Shown: one piece after another, positions 8,930 to 18,197 of the stretch
How positions within the stretch are numbered: position 1 is the first letter of the stretch
Layout: each line of letters opens with the position of its first letter
Origin: Flavobacterium hibisci
GTDB taxonomy: Bacteria; Bacteroidota; Bacteroidia; Flavobacteriales; Flavobacteriaceae
Direction of reading: 5' to 3'
Assembly: GCF_020026925.1 (NCBI RefSeq)
Contig: NZ_JAIQDW010000002.1
Location: 124,001 to 188,000, forward strand
Length of the DNA: 64,000 nt
Position numbers and translations under genes: made by a program
The notes under the pieces: model-generated
What the model saw: only the letters and a program-made list of their open reading frames with translations
Databases searched by the model: none
Told to the model about the DNA's origin: nothing

Positions 8930-10675
8930 ATGAAATTATTATACTCCTATATAATCAAACATAAAATGCTTTTATTTTTTGCTTTGATTATGGCTACTAT
9001 AAACATTTGTTTTAGTTTATCAGACTCCATTATTACAGGTAAATTAATGCAGGACTGCGGCGTTGGTTTGCATAAATATGACGGAAATGTAAATGGTTTT
9101 ATAAAATCATTGTCTTTTTGGTTGGGACTTTCCCTTGGCGCGGCAATGATTTCAAGAGTTACCAAAAATTTTCAGGATTATTTTACCAATGTTGTAATTC
9201 AGCGAACCGGTGCACAAATGTATACTGATGGAATTAAAAAATCACTTGATTTGCCTTATGCCGAATTTGAAGATCAGCGAAGTGGTGAAACGTTAAGCAA
9301 ACTGACCAAAGTACGTTCTGATTCTGAAAAATTAATTACACTTTCAATTTCACTTATCTTTCAGACTATCATCGGTTTTGTATTCGTTATCGTTTATATT
9401 GCCCGAATCGATTATCGCATTTCGCTTATCTTTTTAGTTACAGCTCCCATTATTGCTTTGGTAAGTTCTTATCTTGGGAAAAAAATAAAAATCGTTTCCA
9501 GAAAAATTGTGAATCAAACTAATGCACTGGCTGGTTCAACAACCGAAAGTTTAAGAAATATAGAATTGGTAAAAAGTCTTGGATTAACGTATCAGGAAGA
9601 AAAGCGTCTGAACCTGAATACTTTTAAGATTCTGCAGCTTGAATTAGAAAAGGTTCGCTTTATCAGAAGTTTAAGTTTTATTCAGGGTACAACGGTTCAC
9701 TTTTTAAGGACCTGCGTTGTTTTTACATTATATTATTTCCTTTTTGGAGGAAAAATTATTGTAGGTGATTTACTTACTATGGTATTTTTTACCTTTTTTA
9801 TTTTTGGCCCTTTACAGGAATTGGGAAACTTTATAATCGTGCTTAACGAAACTAAAGTTTCAATGGAAAATTTCAGGATCCTTTTAAATGCTCCAAAAGA
9901 ATTTCGCCCGAAAACGCCAAAACATGTTGGAGCAATTCAGTCTTTACTATTCTCTAATGTAAGTTTCCAGCACAAAACGGCTAAATTTAAAGCCGTTGAA
10001 AATATTAATTTCGAAATCAAACAAGGACAGACTGTTGCCTTCGTTGGTCCATCTGGTTCCGGAAAAACAACTTTGGTAAAATTATTAGTCGGATTATATA
10101 CTCCTGCAGAAGGTCAGGTTTTTTATAATGATATTGATTCGACAGAAATTGACCTGCTCGATTTAAGAAAACAACTCGGATTTGTAACTCAGGATGCCCA
10201 ATTATTCTCGGGAACAATCCGGGAAAATTTATTGTTTGTAAAACCAAATGCTACTGATGAGGATTTACACAATGCCTTAAAAAAAGCCAGTTGCGAAAAA
10301 TTATTAGTTCGTGCCGAAGACGGTTTAAATACCACTATAGGAGAAGGCGGAATAAAAGTTTCAGGAGGAGAAAAGCAAAGATTATCAATCGCAAGAGCTA
10401 TTTTAAGAAATCCGAATTTATTGATTTTTGATGAAGCAACTTCTGCTTTGGATTCTATTACGGAAGAAGAAATCAATGCTACGATTAGAAGTATCTCGGA
10501 TCAAAACAGAATCACGGTTTTAATCGCCCACCGTTTGTCTACGGTAATGCATGCTGACAGAATTTTTGTTCTGGAACAAGGTAAAATAATTGAGCAGGGA
10601 AAACATGATGATTTAATTGCCGAAAGAGGATTGTATTACGCTATGTGGCGCCAGCAGATTGGAGAGCGCAAGTAA
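8930..10675 (+). CDS. ABC exporter, fused permease and ATPase (MsbA/LapB-like half transporter)
   Basis: 581 residues with the order of type-IV ABC exporters. The N-terminal six-helix transmembrane domain spans about residues 1-300. The nucleotide-binding domain follows, with Walker A GPSGSGKT (about 373-380), Q-loop GFVTQDAQLF, signature VSGGEKQRLSIARA (about 476), Walker B LLIFDEATSALD (about 496-507) and H-loop LIAHRLST (about 533). All catalytic motifs are intact. Half-size architecture implies a homodimer in the inner membrane; the substrate (lipid, peptide or drug) cannot be told from sequence. It is monocistronic, with a hairpin terminator downstream. Confidence 0.93.
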   Translation: MKLLYSYIIKHKMLLFFALIMATINICFSLSDSIITGKLMQDCGVGLHKYDGNVNGFIKSLSFWLGLSLGAAMISRVTKNFQDYFTNVVIQRTGAQMYTDGIKKSLDLPYAEFEDQRSGETLSKLTKVRSDSEKLITLSISLIFQTIIGFVFVIVYIARIDYRISLIFLVTAPIIALVSSYLGKKIKIVSRKIVNQTNALAGSTTESLRNIELVKSLGLTYQEEKRLNLNTFKILQLELEKVRFIRSLSFIQGTTVHFLRTCVVFTLYYFLFGGKIIVGDLLTMVFFTFFIFGPLQELGNFIIVLNETKVSMENFRILLNAPKEFRPKTPKHVGAIQSLLFSNVSFQHKTAKFKAVENINFEIKQGQTVAFVGPSGSGKTTLVKLLVGLYTPAEGQVFYNDIDSTEIDLLDLRKQLGFVTQDAQLFSGTIRENLLFVKPNATDEDLHNALKKASCEKLLVRAEDGLNTTIGEGGIKVSGGEKQRLSIARAILRNPNLLIFDEATSALDSITEEEINATIRSISDQNRITVLIAHRLSTVMHADRIFVLEQGKIIEQGKHDDLIAERGLYYAMWRQQIGERK

Positions 10676-10688
10676 CCACTTGTAAAAG

Positions 10689-10703
10689 AATCTCGCAAAG
10701 ACG
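10689..10703 (+). repeat. 15-bp repeat, copy 1 (inverted partner at 11383-11397)
   Basis: AATCTCGCAAAGACG lies here, and its exact reverse complement is at 11383-11397, so the two copies bracket the 162-aa gene. A related half-unit GTCGCAAAG follows at once and is part of the terminator hairpin. I have seen this kind of CGCAAAGACGCA sequence recurrently in flavobacterial intergenic DNA, but I cannot verify copy number here. Confidence 0.7.
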
Positions 10704-10711
10704 CAGAGTCG

Positions 10712-10747
10712 CAAAGTTTTATTTTTATAAACTTTGTGGCTTTTTTA
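10712..10747 (+). terminator. Terminator after the ABC exporter gene
   Basis: Stem CAAAGTTT (10712-10719) pairs with AAACTTTG (10729-10736), followed shortly by a T-run. It lies 37 bases past the ABC exporter stop codon. Confidence 0.65.
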
Positions 10748-10831
10748 TTCTATGTTTTTTTAAGTTTTAAAGATTTGAAACTACTCTTTTTATTCCAAAC
10801 TTAATTATTGGAATATTGATGTTAATTAACA

Positions 10832-11320
10832 CTAATAATCATTCATCAATATAGATTTATTCTCTAAATATAATTTATCTATACCAAAATCTTTAACTAC
10901 TAATTTTATAATAGTATAATATTTATCCCCAAATTTATCGTAACATTCCCTTAGAACTTTACTATCAGAATTATCAAAGTGATTTGAAAATTCATCCAAA
11001 ATAACTAAAATCTCTTTCCAGAAATTAAAAATTTTTGTAGGCAATAAATGAGTATTCGAATAAAGAATATTATCTATTTCTAATACTTTCATTTCAATTT
11101 CATTATAACTAATTTTTTTTCTAGCCTTTAAAGATCTAATTAAAAGTGTATTAAGAATATGGAATTCAGAATTTATTTTTCCAACTATATTAAGTTGTTC
11201 TTTATAAATTAATTCTCTCAGAAAATTTCTTCTATTTTTTATTGACACAAGATAATTTAAAAAACCAATAATAAATGTCAACAAAATACCTACGGTATAA
11301 CATACATCTTTAATTTCCAT
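10832..11320 (-). CDS. Small membrane-anchored protein of unknown function
   Basis: 162 residues with one N-terminal hydrophobic segment (about residues 8-28, VCYTVGILLTFIIGFLNYLV) and then a charged, mostly helical cytoplasmic part rich in Lys, Glu and Asn. No enzyme motif is visible. Base composition is more AT-rich than the neighbouring alaS. The gene is bracketed by inverted copies of a 15-bp repeat (10689-10703, 11383-11397), so it may be a later insertion downstream of alaS. The alaS terminator lies between alaS and this gene, so it probably has its own promoter in 11321-11404. Confidence 0.6.
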   Translation of the reverse strand: MEIKDVCYTVGILLTFIIGFLNYLVSIKNRRNFLRELIYKEQLNIVGKINSEFHILNTLLIRSLKARKKISYNEIEMKVLEIDNILYSNTHLLPTKIFNFWKEILVILDEFSNHFDNSDSKVLRECYDKFGDKYYTIIKLVVKDFGIDKLYLENKSILMNDY

Positions 11321-11333
11321 AATAAATATTTAA

Positions 11334-11364
11334 AAACCCGACAAGTTTAATACCTATCGGGTTT
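11334..11364 (-). terminator. alaS terminator
   Basis: AAACCCGA (11334-11341) pairs with TCGGGTTT (11357-11364). On the minus strand the hairpin is followed by a T-run (A-run at 11332-11336). It lies about 40 bases after the alaS stop. Confidence 0.7.
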
Positions 11365-11382
11365 GTTTTATAAAAAATTCTT

Positions 11383-11397
11383 CGTCTTTGCGAGATT
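11383..11397 (-). repeat. 15-bp repeat, copy 2 (inverted)
   Basis: Exact reverse complement of 10689-10703. It lies 8 bases from the alaS stop codon. Confidence 0.7.
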
Positions 11398-11404
11398 AAA
11401 AAAT

Positions 11405-14041
11405 CTACTTCATGAAATCCACTGCTTTCGAAAGCGCCTCAGCAACTCCAGCTGCATTTTTTCCTTTTCCAGAAGCGAAGAAAGGCTGTCCTCCTCCGTT
11501 TCCATCAATATATTTCCCTAATTCTTTAATAACTGCATTAGCATTTAAGCTTTTAGCCGCTGCCAATTCCTTAGAAATATAACAATGAATATTTGGTAAA
11601 CCATCTTCAACAGAAGCTAAAAACACAAACGAATCTGCTTTTGAACTTCCTAAAGCCTGAGCTAAATCTTTTGTTGAAGCCATGCTTAAATCTACTTGTT
11701 TTGCAAGGAAATTAACACCGTTTACTACTTCAAAATCTTTTTCTAATTCCGTTTTTAACGAACCTACTTTTTCTTTAAGCAATTGTTCCACTTGTTTTTT
11801 CAGTTTCGCATTGTCATTCTGAAGTGAAGCAACCGATTTTAAAATATCCTGCGGATTTTTAAGTGTTTCTTTTATTTCTGCTAAAGTATTTTCCTGATTT
11901 AAGTAGAAGTTTTTCACCGCATCACCAGTGATTGCTTCAATACGACGAATTCCAGCTGCAACAGCACCTTCAGAAATAATCTTGAAATGCCAGATATCAG
12001 CAGTATTTTTTACGTGAATACCTCCACAAAGTTCTTTACTTTCTCCAAACTCGATCATACGAACTGTATCACCGTATTTTTCACCGAACAAAGCCATTGC
12101 GCCTTTATCTAAAGCTTCTTTGATCGGAATGTTTCTGTGCTCTACTAATTGCAATTGTGCCTCAATTTGAGCATTTACAGAAGCTTCAACCTGTTTAATT
12201 TCTTCATCAGAAACTTTACTGAAATGAGAGAAGTCAAAACGCAGGTAATTTGGATTTACCAACGATCCTTTCTGCTCCACATGCGTTCCTAAAATATTTC
12301 TCAAAGCTAAGTGCATCAAATGTGTAGCCGAGTGATTTTTTGAAGTTGATGTTCTTAAATCAGTATTTACTTTTGCCACGAAACCTGCTTCAACATTTTC
12401 CGGAAGCTGTTTTGCAAAATGCAGAATCAGATTATTTTCTTTTTTTGTATCGATAATTTCGATTGTTTCGTTTGCAGAAACAAGCGTTCCTTTATCACCA
12501 ACTTGTCCTCCTCCTTCCGGATAAAACGGTGTATTGTCTAAAACGATTTGGTATAAAATACCATCTTTTTTAGAATCCACTTTTCTGATACGTGTAATTT
12601 TAACTTCGTTCTCCGTTTTGTCGTAACCTACAAATGTTTCCACATTTCCAGGAATCAAAACATTCCAGTCTTCTGTAGAAACTTCAGAAGCGGCGCGAGA
12701 ACGCGCTTTTTGTTTTTGTAATTCAGATTCGAATTCTTCTTCATTATAAGAGAATCCTTTTTCTTTCAGAATCAAAGCCGTTAAATCTTTCGGAAAACCG
12801 AAAGTATCGTACAATTCAAAAACCTTTGCACCAGAAACCTCTTTTCCAGATGTTTCAGCAACAACATTTTCTAACAATTGTAAGCCCTGATCTAAAGTTC
12901 TTAAGAAAGAAGCTTCTTCTTCACGAATTACATTGGTAACCAATTGTTGCTGCGATTTGATTTCAGGGAAAAATTCTCCCATTTGGTCCGCTAGAACTTC
13001 AACCAATTTATTGATAAAAGGCTCTTTTGTACCCAAAAATGTAAATCCGTAGCGAATAGCACGACGCAAAATACGACGGATTACATAACCTGCACCCGTG
13101 TTAGACGGCAATTGTCCATCTGCAATTGCAAAAGCAACCGCACGAACGTGATCTACCACTACACGAATCGCGATGTTCGTTTTATTTTGTTCTTCACTGA
13201 TGTTTTTAATTTCATCAGAAGTATATTTTAAACCTGTAATTTGCTCTACTTTCTCAATAAGCGGTGTAAAAACATCCGTATCATAATTAGAAGTTTTTCC
13301 CTGCAACGCCATACACAAACGTTCAAATCCCATTCCGGTATCAACGTGCTGTGCAGGAAGTTTTTCTAGAGAACCATCTGCTTTACGGTTGAATTCCATA
13401 AATACATTATTCCAGATTTCAACTACCTGTGGATGGTCATTATTTACAAGACTTTTTCCTGTAACCAAAGCTTTTTCAGATTCCGGACGTAAATCAACGT
13501 GAATTTCAGAACATGGCCCGCATGGTCCCTGATCTCCCATTTCCCAGAAATTGTCTTTTTTATTTCCAAGAATAATTCGGTCTTCATCAATTAATGTTTT
13601 CCAGATATCCCAAGCTTCCTGATCAAACGGAACATTATCTTCTTTACTTCCTTCAAAGACAGAAACATAAAGATTCTCTTTTGGGATTTTATAGACTTCT
13701 GTCAATAACTGCCAAGCCCAGTTAATAGCCTCTTTTTTGAAATAATCACCAAAAGACCAGTTTCCTAACATCTCAAACATGGTATGGTGATACGTATCAA
13801 AACCTACATCTTCAAGATCGTTATGTTTTCCTGAAACGCGAAGACATTTTTGCGTATCGGCTATTCTAGGACTTTTTGGAGTTCCGTTTCCTAAGAAAAA
13901 TTCTTTAAACTGGGCCATTCCCGAGTTATTGAACATAAGGGTTGGGTCGTCTTTTAGCACGATTGGAGCAGATGGAACAATTAAATGTCCGTTGCTCTTA
14001 AAAAAGTCCAGAAATTGTTTACGTACGTCTTGTGATTTCAT
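11405..14041 (-). CDS. alaS: Alanyl-tRNA synthetase
   Basis: 878 residues, the usual length for bacterial AlaRS. It charges tRNA-Ala in the cytoplasm. The N-terminal class II aminoacylation core begins with the family start ([17 protein letters not shown]) and includes [24 protein letters not shown] and GMGFERL. The editing domain carries the zinc-binding HSATH motif (about residues 571-575) and CGGIH (about 673-677). A coiled-coil segment and the C-Ala domain with [12 protein letters not shown] follow. All key residues appear intact. It is divergent from the M23 peptidase gene and ends in a hairpin terminator. Confidence 0.98.
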   Translation of the reverse strand: MKSQDVRKQFLDFFKSNGHLIVPSAPIVLKDDPTLMFNNSGMAQFKEFFLGNGTPKSPRIADTQKCLRVSGKHNDLEDVGFDTYHHTMFEMLGNWSFGDYFKKEAINWAWQLLTEVYKIPKENLYVSVFEGSKEDNVPFDQEAWDIWKTLIDEDRIILGNKKDNFWEMGDQGPCGPCSEIHVDLRPESEKALVTGKSLVNNDHPQVVEIWNNVFMEFNRKADGSLEKLPAQHVDTGMGFERLCMALQGKTSNYDTDVFTPLIEKVEQITGLKYTSDEIKNISEEQNKTNIAIRVVVDHVRAVAFAIADGQLPSNTGAGYVIRRILRRAIRYGFTFLGTKEPFINKLVEVLADQMGEFFPEIKSQQQLVTNVIREEEASFLRTLDQGLQLLENVVAETSGKEVSGAKVFELYDTFGFPKDLTALILKEKGFSYNEEEFESELQKQKARSRAASEVSTEDWNVLIPGNVETFVGYDKTENEVKITRIRKVDSKKDGILYQIVLDNTPFYPEGGGQVGDKGTLVSANETIEIIDTKKENNLILHFAKQLPENVEAGFVAKVNTDLRTSTSKNHSATHLMHLALRNILGTHVEQKGSLVNPNYLRFDFSHFSKVSDEEIKQVEASVNAQIEAQLQLVEHRNIPIKEALDKGAMALFGEKYGDTVRMIEFGESKELCGGIHVKNTADIWHFKIISEGAVAAGIRRIEAITGDAVKNFYLNQENTLAEIKETLKNPQDILKSVASLQNDNAKLKKQVEQLLKEKVGSLKTELEKDFEVVNGVNFLAKQVDLSMASTKDLAQALGSSKADSFVFLASVEDGLPNIHCYISKELAAAKSLNANAVIKELGKYIDGNGGGQPFFASGKGKNAAGVAEALSKAVDFMK

Positions 14042-14092
14042 ATTTTAATTAGAAAATGTGTCTGTTTTAATGTGTCAATTTGAAAATTAGAC

Positions 14093-14220
14093 AATTAGAT
14101 AATTTGTGAATTTTGATAATGTATTAATTTCGAAATCGATAATAAAAAACTAATCGTTTAAAACAATAAATTCCTTATTTTGCGCATTATCTAATTATCT
14201 AATTCCCCAATTATCTAATT
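14093..14220. repeat. Short inverted and direct repeats between alaS and the M23 gene
   Basis: AATTAGATAATT at 14093-14104 is the reverse complement of AATTATCTAATT, which occurs at 14193-14204 and 14209-14220, with a partial copy just upstream at 14186-14196. The block lies in the divergent alaS/M23 promoter region. A -7-like box TAATTTTG is at 14265-14272, towards the M23 gene. Confidence 0.65.
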
Positions 14221-14319
14221 AATTTTGTTCTTGAAAAAAAGCCACGAACAACTGAAACATTTACTAATTTTGTTCGTCTGACTAATTTTACAAGCTGCAA
14301 AAATAGGGTATTTTAAAAT

Positions 14320-15297
14320 ATGGCGAAAGTAAAATATTATTACGACTCAGAAAATCTGGCGTATACGAAAATAAAAACAAAAAAGAGAATCAAAATTGGT
14401 TACGGATTCTTGTTTTTACTGGCTTCAGCATTGTTTGGTTTTTTAATATTTGTCCTTTTAATCAATACTCCCTATTTTGAAACGCCAAAAGACCGGTTAC
14501 AGGCCCGGGAAATTGAGAATTTAAAAATACAATATGCGATTTTAAATAAAAGAATGGATGAAATTGATGCTGTAGCTGAAGCTTTGGAAGACAGGGACAA
14601 TAATATTTACAGAACTTACTTTAACAAAACCGAAATTCCGGATTCTATCAGAAAAGCAGGATTTAAAGATAGCAAAAGATATAAAGATTTAGAAGGCTAT
14701 AATAATTCTCAATTGGTCCTAAACACTACTAAACGCATTGATCAACTTTCGAAAGAACTGGCTATCCAGTCAAAATCATTAGATGACATTTTAAAGCTGG
14801 CCAGTACAAAAAAGAATTTACTGGCAGCAATTCCTGCCATTCAGCCAGTACAAAACGAAAATTTAAAACGAGTAGCATCCGGTTTTGGATACAGAATCGA
14901 TCCTTTCACGAAAGTACGAAAAATGCATAACGGAATGGATTTCACGGCTAATACTGGAGCTCCGGTGTATGCAACCGGTGATGGCATTGTGGCAAGGGCT
15001 GACAATACGGCATCAGGGTTTGGTAACCACGTAGTCATCAGGCACGGTTTTGGATACGAAAGTTTGTATGCCCATTTGAGCAAATACAACTGCCGTCCGG
15101 GTCAAAGAGTAAAACGTGGTGATGTGATTGGCTACGTTGGCAGCACAGGAAGATCAGAAGGTCCACATTGTCATTATGAGGTACATAAAGATGGGAAAGT
15201 TGTAAATCCGCTGAATTTTTATTACGGAAACATTTCGGCTGTAGAATACGTGGCGATTTCGCATTTGGCAAATCAGGAAAACCAATCATTAGATTAA
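14320..15297 (+). CDS. Membrane-anchored M23 family metallopeptidase
   Basis: 325 residues: short cytoplasmic N-terminus, one membrane segment (about residues 26-48), a coiled-coil-like stalk (about 60-165), then a LytM/M23 peptidase domain (about 185-300). Zinc ligands are present: HNGMD (about 203-207) and the HCHYEV block (about 283-288), plus the substrate-side YAHLS. By family it cleaves peptide cross-links in peptidoglycan or activates such enzymes, acting in the periplasm. The intact ligands argue for an active enzyme rather than an EnvC/NlpD-like degenerate form. The next gene (MerR) starts 46 bases downstream, so they may be co-transcribed. Confidence 0.92.
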   Translation: MAKVKYYYDSENLAYTKIKTKKRIKIGYGFLFLLASALFGFLIFVLLINTPYFETPKDRLQAREIENLKIQYAILNKRMDEIDAVAEALEDRDNNIYRTYFNKTEIPDSIRKAGFKDSKRYKDLEGYNNSQLVLNTTKRIDQLSKELAIQSKSLDDILKLASTKKNLLAAIPAIQPVQNENLKRVASGFGYRIDPFTKVRKMHNGMDFTANTGAPVYATGDGIVARADNTASGFGNHVVIRHGFGYESLYAHLSKYNCRPGQRVKRGDVIGYVGSTGRSEGPHCHYEVHKDGKVVNPLNFYYGNISAVEYVAISHLANQENQSLD

Positions 15298-15343
15298 TAC
15301 TGCAAAAAGTAGTAAGTTTGAATAAAATAGAAAAACAAAGATC

Positions 15344-15676
15344 ATGCATATTGAGCTTTCTAAAGATAAAAGATATTTCAGCATTGGCGAAGTAGCCAAA
15401 GCATTTAATGTCAATGCCTCTTTGATACGGTTTTGGGACAGCGAATTTGACATTCTCAAACCTAAAAAGAATGCCAAAGGCAACAGAATGTTTACACATG
15501 AAGATATTACAAATTTACAATTGATTTATCATTTGGTCAAAGAGCGCGGTTTTACACTTGAAGGAGCCAAAACACATTTGAAGGAAGGCCAGAAGAAAAC
15601 ATTAGATAAATTCGAAATAATACGTAAATTAGAGTCCATAAAAACACAACTAACAGATATAAAAAACGAATTGTAA
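15344..15676 (+). CDS. MerR-family transcriptional regulator
   Basis: 110 residues. The N-terminal winged HTH is clear: YFSIGEVAKAFNVNASLIRFW followed by the wing and helices (MFTHEDITNLQLIYHLVKERG), ending in a short C-terminal helix. There is no effector domain and no metal-binding cysteine, as in the short MerR proteins found next to LemA/M23 genes in Bacteroidota. The target is not evident. It lies 46 bases after the M23 gene and 33 bases before lemA, consistent with one transcript. Confidence 0.9.
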   Translation: MHIELSKDKRYFSIGEVAKAFNVNASLIRFWDSEFDILKPKKNAKGNRMFTHEDITNLQLIYHLVKERGFTLEGAKTHLKEGQKKTLDKFEIIRKLESIKTQLTDIKNEL

Positions 15677-15709
15677 TTAAAAATTGAATAAACTTAAATT
15701 AAAAAAAAT

Positions 15710-16294
15710 ATGAAAAAGTGGTTAATCCCCGTAGGAATTATTGTAGCGCTTATTGCAATTATCGCATTTTGGTCAATTGGAATTAAAAATACTGCTTTAC
15801 AGCATAGCCAGGCTGTAAATAAAGACTGGGGAAATGTACAAACAGCTTACCAGAGACGTAATGACCTTATTGGGAACTTAGTAAATACCGTAAAAGGTGC
15901 GGCTAATTTTGAAAAAGAGACATTAACAGCTGTAATTGAAGCAAGAGCAAAAGCTACTTCAGTAACGGTTGACCCAAGCAATGTAACTCCGGAACAATTA
16001 GCACAATTCAATCAGGCACAAAGCGGGGTAAGCTCGTCTTTATCAAGATTATTAGTATCTGTTGAGCAATATCCAACATTAAAAGCAAATGAAAACTTCC
16101 TGAAATTACAAGATGAGCTTGCTAGTACCGAAAACCAGATTTTAACTGCAAGAACACGTTTTAATGAATCTGTACAGGTTTACAACGGTTATATTTTAAA
16201 AATCCCAAATAACTGGTTCCTGAGCGAATATAAAGAAAAACCATATTTTGAAGCTTCTACCGGAGCAGATAAACCTGTTGAAGTAAAATTCTAA
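15710..16294 (+). CDS. lemA: LemA family protein
   Basis: 194 residues with one N-terminal membrane segment (about residues 4-24) and the LemA helical domain after it, including the hallmark ALQHSQAVNKDWGNVQTAYQ and RRNDLIGNLVNTVKG. By family an extracytoplasmic helical-bundle protein of poorly defined role. It is commonly encoded with TPM-domain proteins, exactly as seen here (next two genes). Confidence 0.94.
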   Translation: MKKWLIPVGIIVALIAIIAFWSIGIKNTALQHSQAVNKDWGNVQTAYQRRNDLIGNLVNTVKGAANFEKETLTAVIEARAKATSVTVDPSNVTPEQLAQFNQAQSGVSSSLSRLLVSVEQYPTLKANENFLKLQDELASTENQILTARTRFNESVQVYNGYILKIPNNWFLSEYKEKPYFEASTGADKPVEVKF

Positions 16295-16324
16295 ATAAAA
16301 AATCGTAACTCTAAAATAATTCAA

Positions 16325-16762
16325 ATGTCAAAAGTAGAAGATTTTTTAACCAGGGAAGAAGAGCAGGAAATAGTTGAAGCTATTCGCATGGCTGAAGAAA
16401 ACACTTCTGGCGAGATTAGAGTTCATATAGAAAAAACGACTTCTAAAGTTCCTTTTGACAGGGCTTTAGAAGTTTTTTATGAATTACGAATGAATGAAAC
16501 CCAGCTTCAGAATGGTGTTTTGTTTTATTTTGCTGTTGATGATAAAAATTTTGTCATTTGCGGTGATAAGGGTATAAACGATCTTGTAACCAATGATTTT
16601 TGGGACTGCACTAAAGACGTTATGACAAATCACTTTAAAGCAGGAAACTTTAAGCAGGGAATTGTTGACGGAATTTTAAATGCCGGCGAACAATTAAAAA
16701 AATATTTCCCGTCATCAGAAGACGATAAAAATGAATTATCTAACGAAATCTCAAAAGGATAA
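16325..16762 (+). CDS. TPM domain protein without signal peptide
   Basis: 145 residues. It matches the TPM phosphatase-like fold: FLTREEEQEIVEAIRMAE, GEIRVHIEK, VLFYFAVDDKNFVICGDKGI and the FKAGNFKQGIVDGI segment near the end. There is no signal peptide or membrane segment, so it is predicted cytoplasmic, unlike the following paralogue. It lies between lemA and the second TPM gene, with gaps of 30 and 3 bases, hence one operon. Function by family only (TPM proteins have been linked to photosystem II repair in plants and to membrane stress in bacteria). Confidence 0.88.
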   Translation: MSKVEDFLTREEEQEIVEAIRMAEENTSGEIRVHIEKTTSKVPFDRALEVFYELRMNETQLQNGVLFYFAVDDKNFVICGDKGINDLVTNDFWDCTKDVMTNHFKAGNFKQGIVDGILNAGEQLKKYFPSSEDDKNELSNEISKG

Positions 16763-16765
16763 ATA

Positions 16766-17599
16766 ATGAAAAATTCTAAAAATAAAACATCAAATTCCAA
16801 TGGAATTTTTCTGTTTACCTTTTTGTTAGCGCTTTTTATTTCTAATAGTATCTTTGCGCAATTTGAAATACCTAAAATACCCCAAAAACAAACATCAGTT
16901 TACGATTATGCTAATATTTTAAGTGCTTCAGAAAAAACACAATTAGAAGAGAAACTAATTCGGTATTCAGATTCAACAACAACTCAAATTGTAGTTATAA
17001 CAATCGAAAGTTTAAAAGGAGAAGATGTAAGTCAGTTGGCAACTAAATGGGGGCAAACCTGGGGAATTGGAGGAACAAAACAAGATGATAATGGTGTAAT
17101 TATTTTATTGGCTAAAAACGAAAAGAAAATTGCAATTAATCCCGGTTATGGTTTAGAAGACCGCTTAACTGCCGGAATAGGCGGAACCATAATTCGAAAT
17201 ATTATTATTCCAGAGTTTAAAGCTGGAAGTTTTTATAATGGCCTTGATAAAGGAACAGATGCTATAATTGATGTTTTCAAAGGAAAATTCAAAGGTGAAA
17301 GAAAACAGAGTAAAGGAAAAGATTTTCCAATACTCCCTTTTATAGTTATTATCGTGATTGTATTAATTTTGGTGTCCCGAAATAAAAGAGGAGGCGGAGG
17401 AAATTCAGGCAATAATAGCGGCGGAGGTCCAAGTTTGATGGATGTTATTCTTTTAAGCAGTCTAGGCAGAAGCAGCGGAGGCGGATTTGGAGGTTTCGGT
17501 GGCGGATCATCCGGAGGTGGTTTTGGCGGAGGCGGTGGCTTCGGTGGCGGATTTGGAGGTGGAGGTTTCTCAGGAGGAGGCTCTAGCGGTGGCTGGTAA
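16766..17599 (+). CDS. Membrane-anchored TPM domain protein with glycine-rich tail
   Basis: 277 residues: signal peptide (about 1-33, ending SIFAQ), TPM domain (about 40-165, with VYDYANILSASEKTQLEE, TQIVVITIESL and GVIILLAKNEKKIAINPGYGLE), one membrane segment (about 190-205), and a C-terminal tail of some 70 residues made almost only of Gly, Ser and Phe. The architecture is that of the YgcG family that accompanies LemA. The glycine-rich tail is predicted cytoplasmic and disordered. It starts 3 bases after the previous stop. Confidence 0.92.
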   Translation: MKNSKNKTSNSNGIFLFTFLLALFISNSIFAQFEIPKIPQKQTSVYDYANILSASEKTQLEEKLIRYSDSTTTQIVVITIESLKGEDVSQLATKWGQTWGIGGTKQDDNGVIILLAKNEKKIAINPGYGLEDRLTAGIGGTIIRNIIIPEFKAGSFYNGLDKGTDAIIDVFKGKFKGERKQSKGKDFPILPFIVIIVIVLILVSRNKRGGGGNSGNNSGGGPSLMDVILLSSLGRSSGGGFGGFGGGSSGGGFGGGGGFGGGFGGGGFSGGGSSGGW

Positions 17600-17611
17600 A
17601 GTAAAATTTGT

Positions 17612-17642
17612 TTGATGTTTCAAGTTAGGAGAGTTATCTTTG
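17612..17642 (+). promoter_or_regulatory. Promoter of the Rrf2 gene
   Basis: TTG (17612-17614), 20-base spacer, TATCTTTG (17635-17642). This fits the Bacteroidota consensus TTG-N17-23-TAnnTTTG. The start codon is 53 bases downstream. Confidence 0.65.
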
Positions 17643-17695
17643 AAAATATTTTACTCTAAAATTTAATTCATATTTTATAATTCATATTAAAAAAA

Positions 17696-18109
17696 ATGTT
17701 ATCACATAAAGCAAAATATGCTCTTAAAGCCTTACTTTATCTAGCAGAACAAGAGGAAGATCACATTTCTAAAACTATAGAAATTGCTGAAGGTGCTAAT
17801 ATTCCTAAAAAGTTTTTGGAACAAATTTTATTAGACCTGAAACGAGGACGTTTTGTGAGTAGTAAACAGGGAAAATTTGGCGGATATTATCTGATAAAAT
17901 CCAAAAATGATATCACTCTTGCAGAAATTCATCGTTTATTTGATGGGGCAATTGCACTTTTGCCTTGTGCTTCTTTAAATTTTTATGAGCGTTGTTTAGA
18001 TTGTAAAACTGAGGAAGAATGCAGTCTGAGACACGGTTTGATGATTATTCGTGATGAAACTTTAAAAGCAATGCAGAACATCACAATAGCTTCATTGATA
18101 AAAAAATAA
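17696..18109 (+). CDS. Rrf2-family transcriptional regulator with four-cysteine cluster
   Basis: 137 residues. The N-terminal winged helix is typical (LSHKAKYALKALLYLAEQ, then IPKKFLEQILLDLKRGRFV and GKFGGYYL). The effector part carries cysteines at 91, 100, 103 and 109; three or four could bind an iron-sulfur cluster as in IscR/NsrR, though the spacing is not that of IscR. In many bacteria Rrf2 regulators control sulfur or iron-sulfur genes. Immediately downstream are an inverted-repeat operator candidate (18128-18142), a short ORF ending CMCW and a TonB-dependent receptor, which are the likely targets. DNA-binding assignment is firm; ligand and regulon are inferred. Confidence 0.92.
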   Translation: MLSHKAKYALKALLYLAEQEEDHISKTIEIAEGANIPKKFLEQILLDLKRGRFVSSKQGKFGGYYLIKSKNDITLAEIHRLFDGAIALLPCASLNFYERCLDCKTEEECSLRHGLMIIRDETLKAMQNITIASLIKK

Positions 18110-18127
18110 AAAATATTTTTTAAAACC

Positions 18128-18158
18128 CTACTAAACTGATAGATTTTATATATATTTG
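18128..18158 (+). promoter_or_regulatory. Operator-like dyad overlapping a promoter, upstream of the CMCW small ORF
   Basis: CTACTAAACTGATAG (18128-18142) is an imperfect palindrome of the form CTAyyAnnnTrrTAG. Eight bases later is a -7 box TATATTTG (18151-18158). No TTG -33 element is visible, and the dyad occupies that place, as expected for a regulated promoter. It lies between the Rrf2 gene and the small ORF. Inferred to be the Rrf2 site. Confidence 0.5.
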
Positions 18159-18197
18159 CCAAAAAATAATTAACAAATCATTACAATTTTTTGAACA

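Noticed and set aside
15038..15499. 153-codon minus-strand frame across the M23 and MerR genes
   Set aside because: Overlaps both motif-bearing genes in the opposite direction and has no recognisable domain.
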